This document shows, in pieces, positions 18,417-26,881 of a DNA stretch of 63,534 bases (the first letter of the stretch is position 1; each line of letters begins with the position of its first letter). Position numbers and translations under genes: made by a program. Source of the stretch: Fen-549 sp050011315 (GTDB lineage Bacteria; Actinomycetota; Thermoleophilia; Gaiellales; Gaiellaceae); assembly GCA_050011315.1 (NCBI GenBank), contig JBEKJI010000009.1:1-63534 (forward strand), in the 5' to 3' direction. The notes below the pieces were generated by a model. That model was given only the letters and a program-made list of their open reading frames with translations, was not told the origin of the DNA and ran no database searches.

Positions 18417-18650
18417 TCAGGGCTTGCTCAGCGCGGCCCAGAGGTTCGCCATCATCGGCGAGACCTCCGACCACATCGCCGTGCCGCCGAAGTTGATCAC
18501 CCCGGCGTCGAAGACCTTGGCGCCGGCCGCCGTCGTGTAGTAGGTCATCGCGGCGCTCTTTCCCGGGCCGAAGATGTTCGGGATCGACGCGAGCCTGCGC
18601 GTTCCGGGCGGTGAGTAGGGCGAGGGGGCGTCGATCTCGATGTCGACAGT
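18417..18650 (-). pseudogene. C-terminal remnant of an N,N-dimethylformamidase beta-like protein
   Basis: Read on the minus strand, an open frame of about 75 codons ends in a natural stop and includes SIPNIFGPGKSAAMTYYT and AGVINFGGTAMW, which resemble the C-terminus of large secreted DMF-beta-like proteins of actinomycetes. Upstream, KPIEWVGVG continues in another frame, so a frameshift lies near 18650, and the rest of the gene is missing. It lies between mgtA and the M23-like gene. The family call rests on memory of conserved residues and is tentative; that it is a broken C-terminus is clearer. The remainder of 18181-18692 shows no other gene. Confidence 0.6.
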
Positions 18651-18692
18651 GGCAGCCCACGCCGACCCACTCGATCGGCTTGCTGCGACCTT

Positions 18693-19802
18693 CTAATTCT
18701 CGATCGTGATCCGCTCGCTGAGCGAGCCGCTGTTGCCGCATGTATCGGCGGCCTTGATCGTGAGCACGTAGACGCCGTTGGGAAGGGTGCGGGTATCGAG
18801 GCCAGTGGGCGTCAGGTTGTAGGAATAACGGCCGACAAGGCGGATCTGCTCGACCTTGATCGATCCGTACTTGTTCTGGCGCGTACCGACGGAGTAGATA
18901 TTCCAGAAATCCTCGTTGGGCGGCTCGGTCTGGCGAAAGTCGGCGACCGCGTGACGGGGGATGACCGCGCTGCCGCTGGATGTTCGCAGCTCCCACTCGA
19001 TCAGCGGCGCCGTGACGCCGAGGCCCGGCCAGGTGCCGACGATCGGGAGCGCCGGCATATCGTGCGCATCGGCGGCGATGTCGATCTTGCCGCTGAGCCG
19101 CGATGGATAGACCCTGTTCCCCTGACTGTCGCTGAACTGAACCTTGCTCACTACGGGAGCGGTCTTGTCGCCATAGGGCTCCAGGTGTCCCGGATCGAGT
19201 GGGTTGTGCTTCTCCGTGCCGGCGCCTTCGATCAGGTGCACATGCCCGAAGTGGGCCAGAGTATGTCCCAGTACCGTCTTATAGGCGACGACCCACTGTC
19301 CCGACTGGATCGAGGGCCGGACGTGGTAATACTGGAAGACCCGCCTGTCAGCGGTTCTGACGAATACGACGTTATTGCCAGTACTCGCCACTCCGGAGAC
19401 GACCGGGTAAACGGGCGTGCCGGTTGTGGTCACGATGTCGACGCCGTTGTGAAAGTTGAACGGGCCACGGGCTCCTGGCGCATAGACCGCGTTCTTCGAA
19501 GTGAGAGTGCGAGGATCGCTGAAGTAGCCCCGGATCGGATGCTGGCGGTTGAACGGCTTGACCGGCCAGTGGTAGCTGAGCGGGCTCATCGGCGGCGCGT
19601 TGCAGCGCGAGTGCCGGGCGAGCTTGGACCGTCGTGTGATCTGTGACGTCACGGCGGTAGAGGCCGCCGTTGTTGACGTCGCGGCCGGAGAGACCGTGAT
19701 CGAGCGCGGCGCCCCCTGGGCCGACAGCGCCAGGCTGCCGGGCAACACCGCGCCGACGAGAATGACTGCGAGCGAGATCTGAGTTGTTCGGCTGATGGAC
19801 AT
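18693..19802 (-). CDS. Secreted M23-like (LytM) peptidase-domain protein
   Basis: The 369-residue product has a signal peptide (about 1-30). Its M23-type domain has HNGVDI near 117, giving the H-x3-D zinc motif, and GHVHL near 173, giving H-x-H, so the known zinc ligands look present. M23 enzymes cut peptidoglycan cross-bridges. The C-terminal half (about 200-369) is beta-rich and ends in a motif resembling a chaperone-type Ig-like fold. No ribosome site precedes the ATG; the start lies inside a 55-bp repeated element. Confidence 0.8.
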   Translation of the reverse strand: MSISRTTQISLAVILVGAVLPGSLALSAQGAPRSITVSPAATSTTAASTAVTSQITRRSKLARHSRCNAPPMSPLSYHWPVKPFNRQHPIRGYFSDPRTLTSKNAVYAPGARGPFNFHNGVDIVTTTGTPVYPVVSGVASTGNNVVFVRTADRRVFQYYHVRPSIQSGQWVVAYKTVLGHTLAHFGHVHLIEGAGTEKHNPLDPGHLEPYGDKTAPVVSKVQFSDSQGNRVYPSRLSGKIDIAADAHDMPALPIVGTWPGLGVTAPLIEWELRTSSGSAVIPRHAVADFRQTEPPNEDFWNIYSVGTRQNKYGSIKVEQIRLVGRYSYNLTPTGLDTRTLPNGVYVLTIKAADTCGNSGSLSERITIEN

Positions 19803-19850
19803 GGCCGAACTGTCGGACTGGCCGCTAACCGGTCACTCACGGTTGCCTCA
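19796..19850 (-). repeat. 55-bp repeated element, copy A, spanning the M23-like gene start
   Basis: This matches 21015-21069 at 48 of 55 positions in the same orientation. On the minus strand it runs into the ATG of the M23-like gene. The conserved part could be a promoter/leader or the shared 5' end of two related genes. The 137 bp between this copy and the next gene stop contain no gene I can support. Confidence 0.85.
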
Positions 19851-19987
19851 CGGCGGACCAACGGCCGCATTCGCGGCGTGCGCACGCTCGGCGCGACCCC
19901 GGCGAAGAGGAGGTTCAGGATCTAGCCGGGAGAGACGGATCGCCCTGCATGTGCGGGGCGATCCGTCTTACGAGCCAACGGCTCCGC

Positions 19988-20857
19988 TCAGGAGACCTTG
20001 ACTGCGAACGAGCGCTTGGCCTGAGCGCCTTGGCAGCTGACGCTGACCGAGCCGCCGAGCCACTTTCCGCGCGCGTTCTTCGGCAGTTTCCAGGCACAGC
20101 TGGCGACACCGTTCGTCGAGCGTCCGCTCTTGCGCAGGGACTTGCCGCCCACACGGGCCAAGCAGGTCACCTGCCCGTTCACGCGCCGACCCGTGTCCGC
20201 GCGGGAGACGCGTGTCTTGACCTGGAAGGATCCCCCGGCCCTCGCCTTGCCGAGCGAGAGGCGGCTGATCGCGATACCGACCTGGGCGATCGGCAGGTTG
20301 AGCCGGTAGGTCCAGTAGTCGTCGCCGTTCGGCGCGTCGTCTCGCACGTACTCGAACGCGTTCTGAGGGGTCACGGTGCGGGCGTAGAAGTTGAAGCAGC
20401 CCGTGGCGCCGAGATCGCTGCGGTTGATCTGGAAGATCGCCGCACCGTTCTCGTAACGCCCTACGAGAGTCGGGGCGCCTACGCGCGTGACGTCCCAATC
20501 TTCGTCGATCGTGAACAACCTCGTCCCCCCTGCGTCCATGTCGAGGACGTAGTCCCAGCCCGCGTTCTCCGCCCCGGTGTCTTCGTCTCTGTCGTGGTCG
20601 ATGAAGACCGCGATGTCGTCGGTCGCACCGAGTTGAGGCCGGTTGGCGATCGCGACGGTGAGCGTGATCGCGCCGGTGTCGTCGTTCGAGATCGAGACGG
20701 CGGTGATATCGGGAGCGGCGCCGGTGTCTCCCGCCGTGTCTTGGTAGGTCCAGGAGTTCGCGAGCAGAGCCCGAGGGGTGGCAAGAGCACCCGCGGCGGC
20801 GACTCCGGCGATGATGAGCGCTACTGCTAGGACTGTGGTCAGTTTTCGTCTGGGCAT
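19988..20857 (-). CDS. Secreted protein of unknown function
   Basis: I do not recognise a catalytic family. The 289-residue product has a signal peptide (TTVLAVALIIAGVAAAGALA near 7). An N-terminal beta-sandwich-like half (about 30-190) is rich in Asp and contains IDHDRDEDTGAENAGWDY, reminiscent of calcium-binding or DOMON-like exported domains. A C-terminal half (about 195-289) has two Cys pairs and resembles an Ig-like domain. A ribosome site (AAAGGAAGGG) precedes the ATG. It follows remnant DNA and is in the same direction as the M23-like gene. Confidence 0.75.
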   Translation of the reverse strand: MPRRKLTTVLAVALIIAGVAAAGALATPRALLANSWTYQDTAGDTGAAPDITAVSISNDDTGAITLTVAIANRPQLGATDDIAVFIDHDRDEDTGAENAGWDYVLDMDAGGTRLFTIDEDWDVTRVGAPTLVGRYENGAAIFQINRSDLGATGCFNFYARTVTPQNAFEYVRDDAPNGDDYWTYRLNLPIAQVGIAISRLSLGKARAGGSFQVKTRVSRADTGRRVNGQVTCLARVGGKSLRKSGRSTNGVASCAWKLPKNARGKWLGGSVSVSCQGAQAKRSFAVKVS

Positions 20858-21014
20858 GTTTCTGCCCTTCCTTTCGGTGTTTCGTTTGCGTCTCGAAATC
20901 CCGGCCTCTGTCCCGACGGAGCTACTTGCTCTCTCGCCGCCAGCGTGGCTGGAAGCCGCACTCGCGGGAGATCGACGGCGGCCAGGTCGAGCGAGGCACG
21001 GTGTGTTCGTTCAG

Positions 21015-21069
21015 TGGACATGGCCGGACTGTCGGAGCGGCCGCTAACGGGCCACTCACGGCCGCCTCA
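21015..21069 (-). repeat. 55-bp repeated element, copy B
   Basis: This copy lies 158 bp upstream of the unknown secreted gene. After the shared ATGTCC both copies also share CGAACA and TCGCTCG blocks, so copy B may be the relic of a gene start like that of the M23-like gene. No intact product follows it. Confidence 0.82.
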
Positions 21070-21362
21070 TGTCCAGCAGGCGCATCTCCGGGGCCGCCAC
21101 CGTGCTCGATGGACTCGTCTACTTCTCGACTCTAAGCGGGCGCACGTATGCGCTTGGCGGGCGCAGCGCTCGGCTGGTCTGGAGCACCGCCGACGGCAAG
21201 TACTCGCCGGTCGTCGACGACGGTGTCCGCGTCTACCTCGTCGGCTACGGACGTCTTCAGGCGCTCATCCCCGTTCGGCGGGCATCGGCCACGAGCCGTT
21301 CCCGGCTCAACTCGGCAACCGCCTCGATTCCTACTCGAGCACCTGCTAGAAAAGACTGGTGA
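21069..21362 (+). pseudogene. C-terminal remnant of a PQQ-like beta-propeller protein
   Basis: The 97-codon frame contains ISGAATVLDGLVYFSTLSGR, TYAL, LVWSTADGKYSP and VYLVGYGRLQAL, the strand pattern of PQQ-type propeller blades. Fewer than two blades are present and the rest of the protein is absent, so it is a fragment. After about residue 72 the sequence becomes low-complexity (Arg/Ser/Ala), suggesting frameshift or decay. Its stop overlaps the GTG of the SARP-SIR2 gene by four bases; whether it is still translated and couples that gene is unknown. Confidence 0.65.
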
Positions 21363-22981
21363 TCGAGTTTCGCGTTCTCGGGCCGCTGGAGATCCTCGAC
21401 GAGGCAGGTCCGGTAGCGATCGCCGGTCGCAAGCAGCGAATGGTGCTAGCGATGCTCCTGCTCGAAGCCGGACGGGTTGTCTCGAGCGACAGGCTGATCG
21501 ACGCGATCTGGGGCGACGAACCGCCGCGAACCGCAACGACGTCGCTACAGAACTCCGTCTCTCAGCTGCGCAAGCGGATCGGCTCGGACATTCTCGTCAC
21601 GAAGCCGCCCGGTTACCAGCTGCGTATCGAGTCGGAGCAACTCGATCTCGCCCGCTGCCGCCGTCGGCTCGAGGAGGCTCGCGGCGCCGAGCCGGCGCGT
21701 CGCGGCGAGCTCCTTCGCGAGACGCTCGCGCTCTGGCGCGGGCCGGCTCTGGCCGAGTTCGCAGACGAGCCGTTCGCGCAAGCCGAGGTTGCCCGTTTGG
21801 AGGAGCTGCAACTGACGGTGATCGAGCAACGGATCGAGGCGGATATCGTCGCCGGTCGCCACGCAGAGGTTGTCGGCGAGCTCGAGGCAATCGTGACCGG
21901 GCATCCGCTGCGCGAGGGATTGCGTGGCCAGCTGATGCTCGCGCTCTATCGCGCCGGTCGCCAGGCCGAGGCACTGCGCTGTTACCAGGAGGGGCGCCAG
22001 ACACTGGTCGAGGAGCTCGGGCTCGAGCCGAGCCCGGCTCTCCAGAGCCTGCACGGGGCGATCCTGCGGCAGGAGCTCGCGCTGGACGCGCGTGCGTCGA
22101 CGGAGCTCGACGAGGATCACTACGCGGCGGTCGCGGCCGCGCTCTCGAGCGGTCGGGTCGTGCCGATCGTGGGCGTGGACTACACGCTGCTCGCACACGC
22201 ACTCGCGGACCACTTCGGAGTCGAGGGCGGCGGCGATCTCACGCGCATTTCCCAGTACGTCGAGGTCACGAAGGGCTCGGGCCCGCTCTACGACGAGCTG
22301 CACTCATTACTCGCGGCGACGAGTTCACCCGGCCAGGTGCACCGGTTTCTAGCCGGGCTCCCACGGCTTGCACGCGAGCACGGGAGCGACCAGCCGTTAC
22401 TGGTGACCGCGGGCTACGACCTCGCGCTCGAGCAGGCTCTTCTCGACGCCGGCGAGGAGTTCGACGTCGTCGTGTATGTCGCCGCCGGCCTTCATCGAGG
22501 ACGTTTCTGCCATCTGGCGCCCGACGGGAGCGCGACGCCGATCGAGAGCCCCAACACCTACGTGACGGAGCTCGCGCTCGAGCGGCGTCCGGTCGTACTC
22601 AAGCTGTACGGGTGCATCGATCTCAACCCCGACCGGCAGTGGGAGAGCTTCGTCGTCAGCGAGGACGACTACATCGGTTATCTCCGGCTTCGCGATCTTG
22701 CCGCCGCCGTGCCCGTGGCGCTGGCGGCCAAGCTACGGCACAGCCATTTCCTCTTTCTGGGCTACGAGATACGTAACTGGCACCTCCGCATCGTCTTCAA
22801 CCGGCTCTGGGAAGACAGCGCGCTCAGCTACCGGTCGTGGGCGGTGCTCGGTCGTCTGGCGCCGCTCGACTGTGAGCTCTGGCGCCGCCACGACGTCGAG
22901 GTTCTCGAAGCCTCGCCCGAGGAGTACGTCTCGCGCCTTGCGGAGCGGACCGGTATCGATCTCACGGGGGGACGCAAGTGA
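21359..22981 (+). CDS. SARP/BTAD regulator fused to a SIR2-like domain
   Basis: The 540-residue protein has three parts. Residues 1-90 are an OmpR-type DNA-binding domain of the SARP/AfsR class (FRVLGPLEI, WGDEPPRTATTSLQNSVSQL). Residues 95-245 are the bacterial transcriptional activator domain (BTAD, TPR-like). Residues 250-535 match the SIR2-like family used in bacterial conflict systems, including SFVVSEDDYIGYL and SHFLFLGYEIRNWHLRIV. The usual NAD-handling motifs are altered: GVD at 272-274 instead of GAG, TAGYD at 350-354 instead of TNYD, and KLYG at 415-418 instead of KLHG. It may therefore bind rather than cleave. The GTGA overlap with the STAND gene makes them an obligate pair. Confidence 0.85.
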   Translation: MIEFRVLGPLEILDEAGPVAIAGRKQRMVLAMLLLEAGRVVSSDRLIDAIWGDEPPRTATTSLQNSVSQLRKRIGSDILVTKPPGYQLRIESEQLDLARCRRRLEEARGAEPARRGELLRETLALWRGPALAEFADEPFAQAEVARLEELQLTVIEQRIEADIVAGRHAEVVGELEAIVTGHPLREGLRGQLMLALYRAGRQAEALRCYQEGRQTLVEELGLEPSPALQSLHGAILRQELALDARASTELDEDHYAAVAAALSSGRVVPIVGVDYTLLAHALADHFGVEGGGDLTRISQYVEVTKGSGPLYDELHSLLAATSSPGQVHRFLAGLPRLAREHGSDQPLLVTAGYDLALEQALLDAGEEFDVVVYVAAGLHRGRFCHLAPDGSATPIESPNTYVTELALERRPVVLKLYGCIDLNPDRQWESFVVSEDDYIGYLRLRDLAAAVPVALAAKLRHSHFLFLGYEIRNWHLRIVFNRLWEDSALSYRSWAVLGRLAPLDCELWRRHDVEVLEASPEEYVSRLAERTGIDLTGGRK

Positions 22982-25900
22982 ATGCGGGCGCTCGGCTGGA
23001 GGCGGGTCCCTATCGGGGCCTGCGGCCGTTCGGCGACTCGGATCTCGACGCGCTTCTCTTCTTCGGGCGCGAGCGAGAGCGGGCCGTGCTGGTGGCGAAC
23101 CTTCTCGTGGCGCGGTTGACGGTGCTCTACGGTCCGAGCGGCGTGGGCAAGAGCTCGCTCGTTCGCGCCGGCGTCGTGCACGAGCTCCGCGCTCAGATCG
23201 ATCGAGACGGCAGGTCGGGGCGGGTCGTGGTCTACGAGCGTTGGGCCGGTGATCCGCGCGCCGGTCTCGCCGCGGCGATCGAGGAGGCGTGCGGCCCGCT
23301 TGGTCCGGTCGCCGGCCTCGCGGATGTTGCCGCCGCTGCCAGCCAGCGCATCGGCGGACCGCTCTATCTCATCCTCGATCAGTTCGAGGAGTATTTCCTC
23401 TATCAAGACGCGAGGCAGCTGACGACCGACCTGCTCGAGCTGGTCGGTCGTCCGGGCCTCGCGGTCAACGTCCTGATCTCTCTGCGCGACGACGCTCTCT
23501 CACAACTCGACGTTCTCAAGCAGGCCATCCCCGATCTGTTCGCGAATTCGCTTCGGCTCGATCGCCTCGACCGGCAAGGCGCGCGAAGGGCGATCACCGC
23601 GCCGCTCGAGCGCTACGGGGAGCTGAGCGAGAAGAAGGTGACAATCGAGCCCGAGCTGATCGAGGAAGTGCTCGACCAGGTCGCCGTGGAGAGGTCCGAC
23701 TCCGGAGTCGGGGCGGTGGGATCGGATCCGAACCGCGACGGTGAGATCGAGGCGCCCTACCTGCAGCTCGTGCTCGAGCGTCTCTGGCAGGAAGAGATGC
23801 GAACCGGCTCGGCAAGCCTGACGCTCTCGACGCTCCGCCGCCTCGGCGGCGCCGAGACCATCGTTCGCGATCATCTCGATAGCGCGCTTGTGAGCCTGAA
23901 CGACCGGCAGCTCGATGCCGCGGCGGCCGTGTTCAACCAGCTCGTGACTCCGTCCGGAACGAAGATCGCGCACCGGCCGGAAGATCTGGCGGAGTATGCG
24001 CAGCTGTCGCCAGCTGAGCTCGCGCCGGTGCTCGGCACGCTCGTCCGCGAACGCATCCTGCGCATGGTCGAGGCGAGTGGATCGGAGCCGGAGCGCTGCG
24101 AGATCTTTCACGACGTGCTGGCTCATCCCATTGCCACCTGGCGCTCGGGCTGGGCCGTCGAGCGTGAGCGTCGGGCGGCGGCGAGGCAGCGCCGACGGCT
24201 ACTGCTGCTGAGCGGTGGAGCACTCGCTGCCCTTCTCGTTGTCGCCGCGATCGCCGTCTTCGCCTTCGTCCAGCGGAGTCACGCGCGCGAGGACGCTCGT
24301 CGTGCCCAGGCGCGCGAGCTGGCGGCGAACGCGCTCGCCGAGCTGTCGATCGATGGCGAGGCGGCGCTTTCTCAAGCGCTGCGCGCAGCCCAACTCGCTC
24401 CCGGCGAGCAAACCGAGAACGTGTTACGCGAGACGTTGATCGGCTCGTACGAGCGAGCGGTCGCGGCGCTGGGCGGCACTGTGAGCACCGTGAGCTTTGA
24501 CCGTAGCGGCAACCGTCTTCTCGCCGCCTCCACGAGCGGCCTCGTTCGCCTGCTCGATCGGCGGGGGCACGTGCTCTGGAGCGGCCGCGCTGGCGGCTCC
24601 CTCGCCGGCGCTTTTTTCACTCCGGACGGCCGCTCAGTCTTTGCGGCGGGCGGAAAGGAGTTTCATGTCTGGAACGTCGAGGACGGGCGCGAGCTGAGGT
24701 GGGGGCGCTTTCGCGAGCGAATCACCGCTTTCGCCCTCGCCCCAGACGGAGCAGGCTCGGGCGATACGGTGCTCGTGGGCGATCGCTCTGGAGTGAAGCT
24801 CGTCCAGTTGCGTTCCGGTGCGAAGGTGCGCCGGCTCGCGACACCGGGTGCGCCTGTATCCATAAAAGTCAGCGCCGACGGCAGTCTGCTCGCGGTGATC
24901 GCCGTCAACGCAGCGGGCCGGGCGAGAACGGTCGTCTACGAGCTTCCGACGGGGAAGCGGCTCCACGTGCTCCCAGGGGACAAGTCCGAGACGATCGCCT
25001 TCGCTCCCCACGGGCAGCTACTGGCAACCGGCAGCGGCGACCGCATGGCCCGACTCTGGAATCCGCGCAGCGGCAGGGTCCTGCACGTTCTCGCCCACGA
25101 GGGCGGCGTTCCGACGCTGGCCTTTAGCCCTGACGGAGGCATGCTGGCGACCGGCAGCGCCGACGGGGCGACTCGTGTCTGGAGCACCAAGACGGGCGAG
25201 CGCTTGCTCATTCTCGCCGGGCCGATAGGGGGCATCAACAGCGTCGCCTTCTCCGCCAGCGGGCGCTTCCTGATCGCCGGCTCGAGCGACCGCACGGCGC
25301 GGGTCTATGACGCCGAGAACGGGAGAGAGCTGGCGCTGTTGACGGGCGATCGCGAAGCGGTTACCACGGCCACGTTCAGTCCGGACGAGGAGCTCGCGCT
25401 CACGGGGAGCTCCGATGGCACGGCGAGGATCTGGGACCCGGGCGTCGCCGACCAGCTTCGCCCGATCGACCGCGCCAGGGGCCCTGTTCGCCAGGTGACC
25501 TTTAGCCCAGATGGGCAGACGATGGCGATCGTCCGCGACCACATCCTGCGCCTTCGCCGGAGCGGAGGGGCGCTCATCGCCTCGCTCGGCTCGGGACGAT
25601 CGAAGTACGTCGCCGTTTCGTTCAGCCCGAGCTCGCGGCTTCTCGCAGCCGAATCCTCGGACGGCCTCGTACGGATACTGCGGGACGGTGCGATCGTGAG
25701 GCGGCTCCAGACCCCCGTCGGACTCGGTCTCGCCTTCGCCCGCGATGATCGTCTGCTTACGCTCGGGCTGCAGCGTGTCGACGTCTGGGCGCTTCCCGGC
25801 GGCAGGCGTCTGCGGGCGCTGCCGGTCGGAGCGCGGGTTGCCGCGGTAGCTGCGAGCAGCGACGGGCGTACTGCCGCGACACTGAGTCGCGGCGAGGTTC

Positions 25901-26475
25901 GCCTCTGGAATCTGGAGAAAGGGGTGTCGCTCGGCCGCCTTGCCGGACGTTACAACGCTGTCAGCTTCAGCCCCGACGGCCGGCGGCTGGTCACGACTTG
26001 GGGGAACCGCGCCCTTCTTTGGGAGACCGCCGGCAGACGTCTGCTTCACGTCCTGGCTGGGCATACCGGCCCGATCACGCACTTCGTGTTCGCCCGCCGC
26101 GGCGACCTTCTGGTGACCGGCAGCCGCGACCACGATGCGCGTGTCTGGTCGGCGGGAGATGGTCGCCTGATGGCGGTCCTACGCGGGCACTTCTCGCCGA
26201 TCTATGGCGTGAGCGTGAGCTCCGACGGCCGCTGGGTGGCCACGGCCGGGCAGCTCGCGGCCGGCCTCTGGCAGAGCACGAGCGGCCAGCTACTCTTCTA
26301 CCTTCGAGGGCCGCGCGCATCACTTACGAGCGTCTCCATCAGCCCCGATGGACGCTCGATCCTCGCGGGAAGCATGGACGGCGCCGCGTACGCCTACCGC
26401 TGCGATGTCTGCGGCGGCCTTCCCTCGCTGGAGGCGCTTGCCGAGCAACGTGTTCGCTCTGCCGGCGCCGGCTGA
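22978..26475 (+). CDS. nSTAND1-type NTPase with membrane helix and WD40 propellers
   Basis: The 1165-residue protein begins with the PYRGLRPFGDSDLDALLFFG entry motif of the nSTAND1 class. Walker A is GPSGVGKSS at 52-60, Walker B LILDQFEE has Asp134, and a winged-helix/ARC-like region extends to about 395. A single membrane helix lies at about 408-432, followed by a helical linker and about 14 WD40-like blades (490-1140) with recurring FSPDG, LATGS and ARVW/LW motifs, enough for two propellers. STAND proteins are ligand-triggered switches; here the sensor would be the WD40 part and the output probably the upstream SIR2-like/SARP protein. Topology of the propeller relative to the membrane is not certain. 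Confidence 0.88.
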   Translation: MNAGARLEAGPYRGLRPFGDSDLDALLFFGRERERAVLVANLLVARLTVLYGPSGVGKSSLVRAGVVHELRAQIDRDGRSGRVVVYERWAGDPRAGLAAAIEEACGPLGPVAGLADVAAAASQRIGGPLYLILDQFEEYFLYQDARQLTTDLLELVGRPGLAVNVLISLRDDALSQLDVLKQAIPDLFANSLRLDRLDRQGARRAITAPLERYGELSEKKVTIEPELIEEVLDQVAVERSDSGVGAVGSDPNRDGEIEAPYLQLVLERLWQEEMRTGSASLTLSTLRRLGGAETIVRDHLDSALVSLNDRQLDAAAAVFNQLVTPSGTKIAHRPEDLAEYAQLSPAELAPVLGTLVRERILRMVEASGSEPERCEIFHDVLAHPIATWRSGWAVERERRAAARQRRRLLLLSGGALAALLVVAAIAVFAFVQRSHAREDARRAQARELAANALAELSIDGEAALSQALRAAQLAPGEQTENVLRETLIGSYERAVAALGGTVSTVSFDRSGNRLLAASTSGLVRLLDRRGHVLWSGRAGGSLAGAFFTPDGRSVFAAGGKEFHVWNVEDGRELRWGRFRERITAFALAPDGAGSGDTVLVGDRSGVKLVQLRSGAKVRRLATPGAPVSIKVSADGSLLAVIAVNAAGRARTVVYELPTGKRLHVLPGDKSETIAFAPHGQLLATGSGDRMARLWNPRSGRVLHVLAHEGGVPTLAFSPDGGMLATGSADGATRVWSTKTGERLLILAGPIGGINSVAFSASGRFLIAGSSDRTARVYDAENGRELALLTGDREAVTTATFSPDEELALTGSSDGTARIWDPGVADQLRPIDRARGPVRQVTFSPDGQTMAIVRDHILRLRRSGGALIASLGSGRSKYVAVSFSPSSRLLAAESSDGLVRILRDGAIVRRLQTPVGLGLAFARDDRLLTLGLQRVDVWALPGGRRLRALPVGARVAAVAASSDGRTAATLSRGEVRLWNLEKGVSLGRLAGRYNAVSFSPDGRRLVTTWGNRALLWETAGRRLLHVLAGHTGPITHFVFARRGDLLVTGSRDHDARVWSAGDGRLMAVLRGHFSPIYGVSVSSDGRWVATAGQLAAGLWQSTSGQLLFYLRGPRASLTSVSISPDGRSILAGSMDGAAYAYRCDVCGGLPSLEALAEQRVRSAGAG

Positions 26476-26690
26476 CTCGGCACGTAGTACGAAGAAGCGT
26501 CGCGAAGGCGACGCATTCCGAGCTCCCACTATCGCCGCTGCGACCGGCATGACGGGCGCGGCTCACTCCCCGCCGTCCCAACCCCCTCAACGCGGACCCC
26601 GATTACGACTCCGGCTAGCCCGCCTCGCGTCTAGGAGCAGACGAGACACTCGCGACAAAGTCGCGGTGACTCGTACACACAAAGGTCATA

Positions 26691-26733
26691 CCGCGAAAAG
26701 TCTTGGCCGGCTTCGCCGGCCGACTTTTCGCGG
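26691..26733 (-). terminator. Long hairpin downstream of tRNA-Leu
   Basis: An 18-bp stem with a 2-base bulge is formed by CCGCGAAAAGTC plus GGCCGG and their complements around a CTTCG loop. It begins seven bases past the tRNA-Leu 3' end on the minus strand, so it most likely ends that transcript. It could also stop read-through from the STAND gene on the plus strand. The 210 bp between the STAND stop and this hairpin hold no gene I can see. Confidence 0.8.
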
Positions 26734-26739
26734 AGAAAG

Positions 26740-26823
26740 TGCCGAAGGTGGGAATCGAACCCACACGGGCCGAAGCCCACTGGATTTTGAGTCCAGCGCG
26801 TCTGCCAATTCCGCCACTTCGGC
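26740..26823 (-). tRNA. tRNA-Leu (anticodon CAA)
   Basis: On the minus strand the acceptor stem GCCGAAG pairs with CTTCGGC, with A as discriminator. The anticodon arm CTGGA-CTCAAAA-TCCAG gives anticodon CAA, reading UUG. The variable arm is long (TGGGCTTCGGCCC region), as expected for a class II leucine tRNA, and the T arm has GTTCGATTC. CCA is not encoded. Confidence 0.96.
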
Positions 26824-26881
26824 GCAAAGCCATATTAGTTGCGATCCGCGGGCCGAATTGACGCCCACCTAGGATGCACTC

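Noticed and set aside
22978..26475. Serine/threonine kinase or phosphatase activity in the STAND-WD40 protein
   Set aside because: No kinase motifs (GxGxxG-K-HRD-DFG) are present; the N-terminal domain is a P-loop STAND NTPase.
26691..26733. Integron-like recombination site or transposon end
   Set aside because: The hairpin immediately follows tRNA-Leu, has no flanking direct repeats or recombinase gene, and is adequately explained as a terminator.
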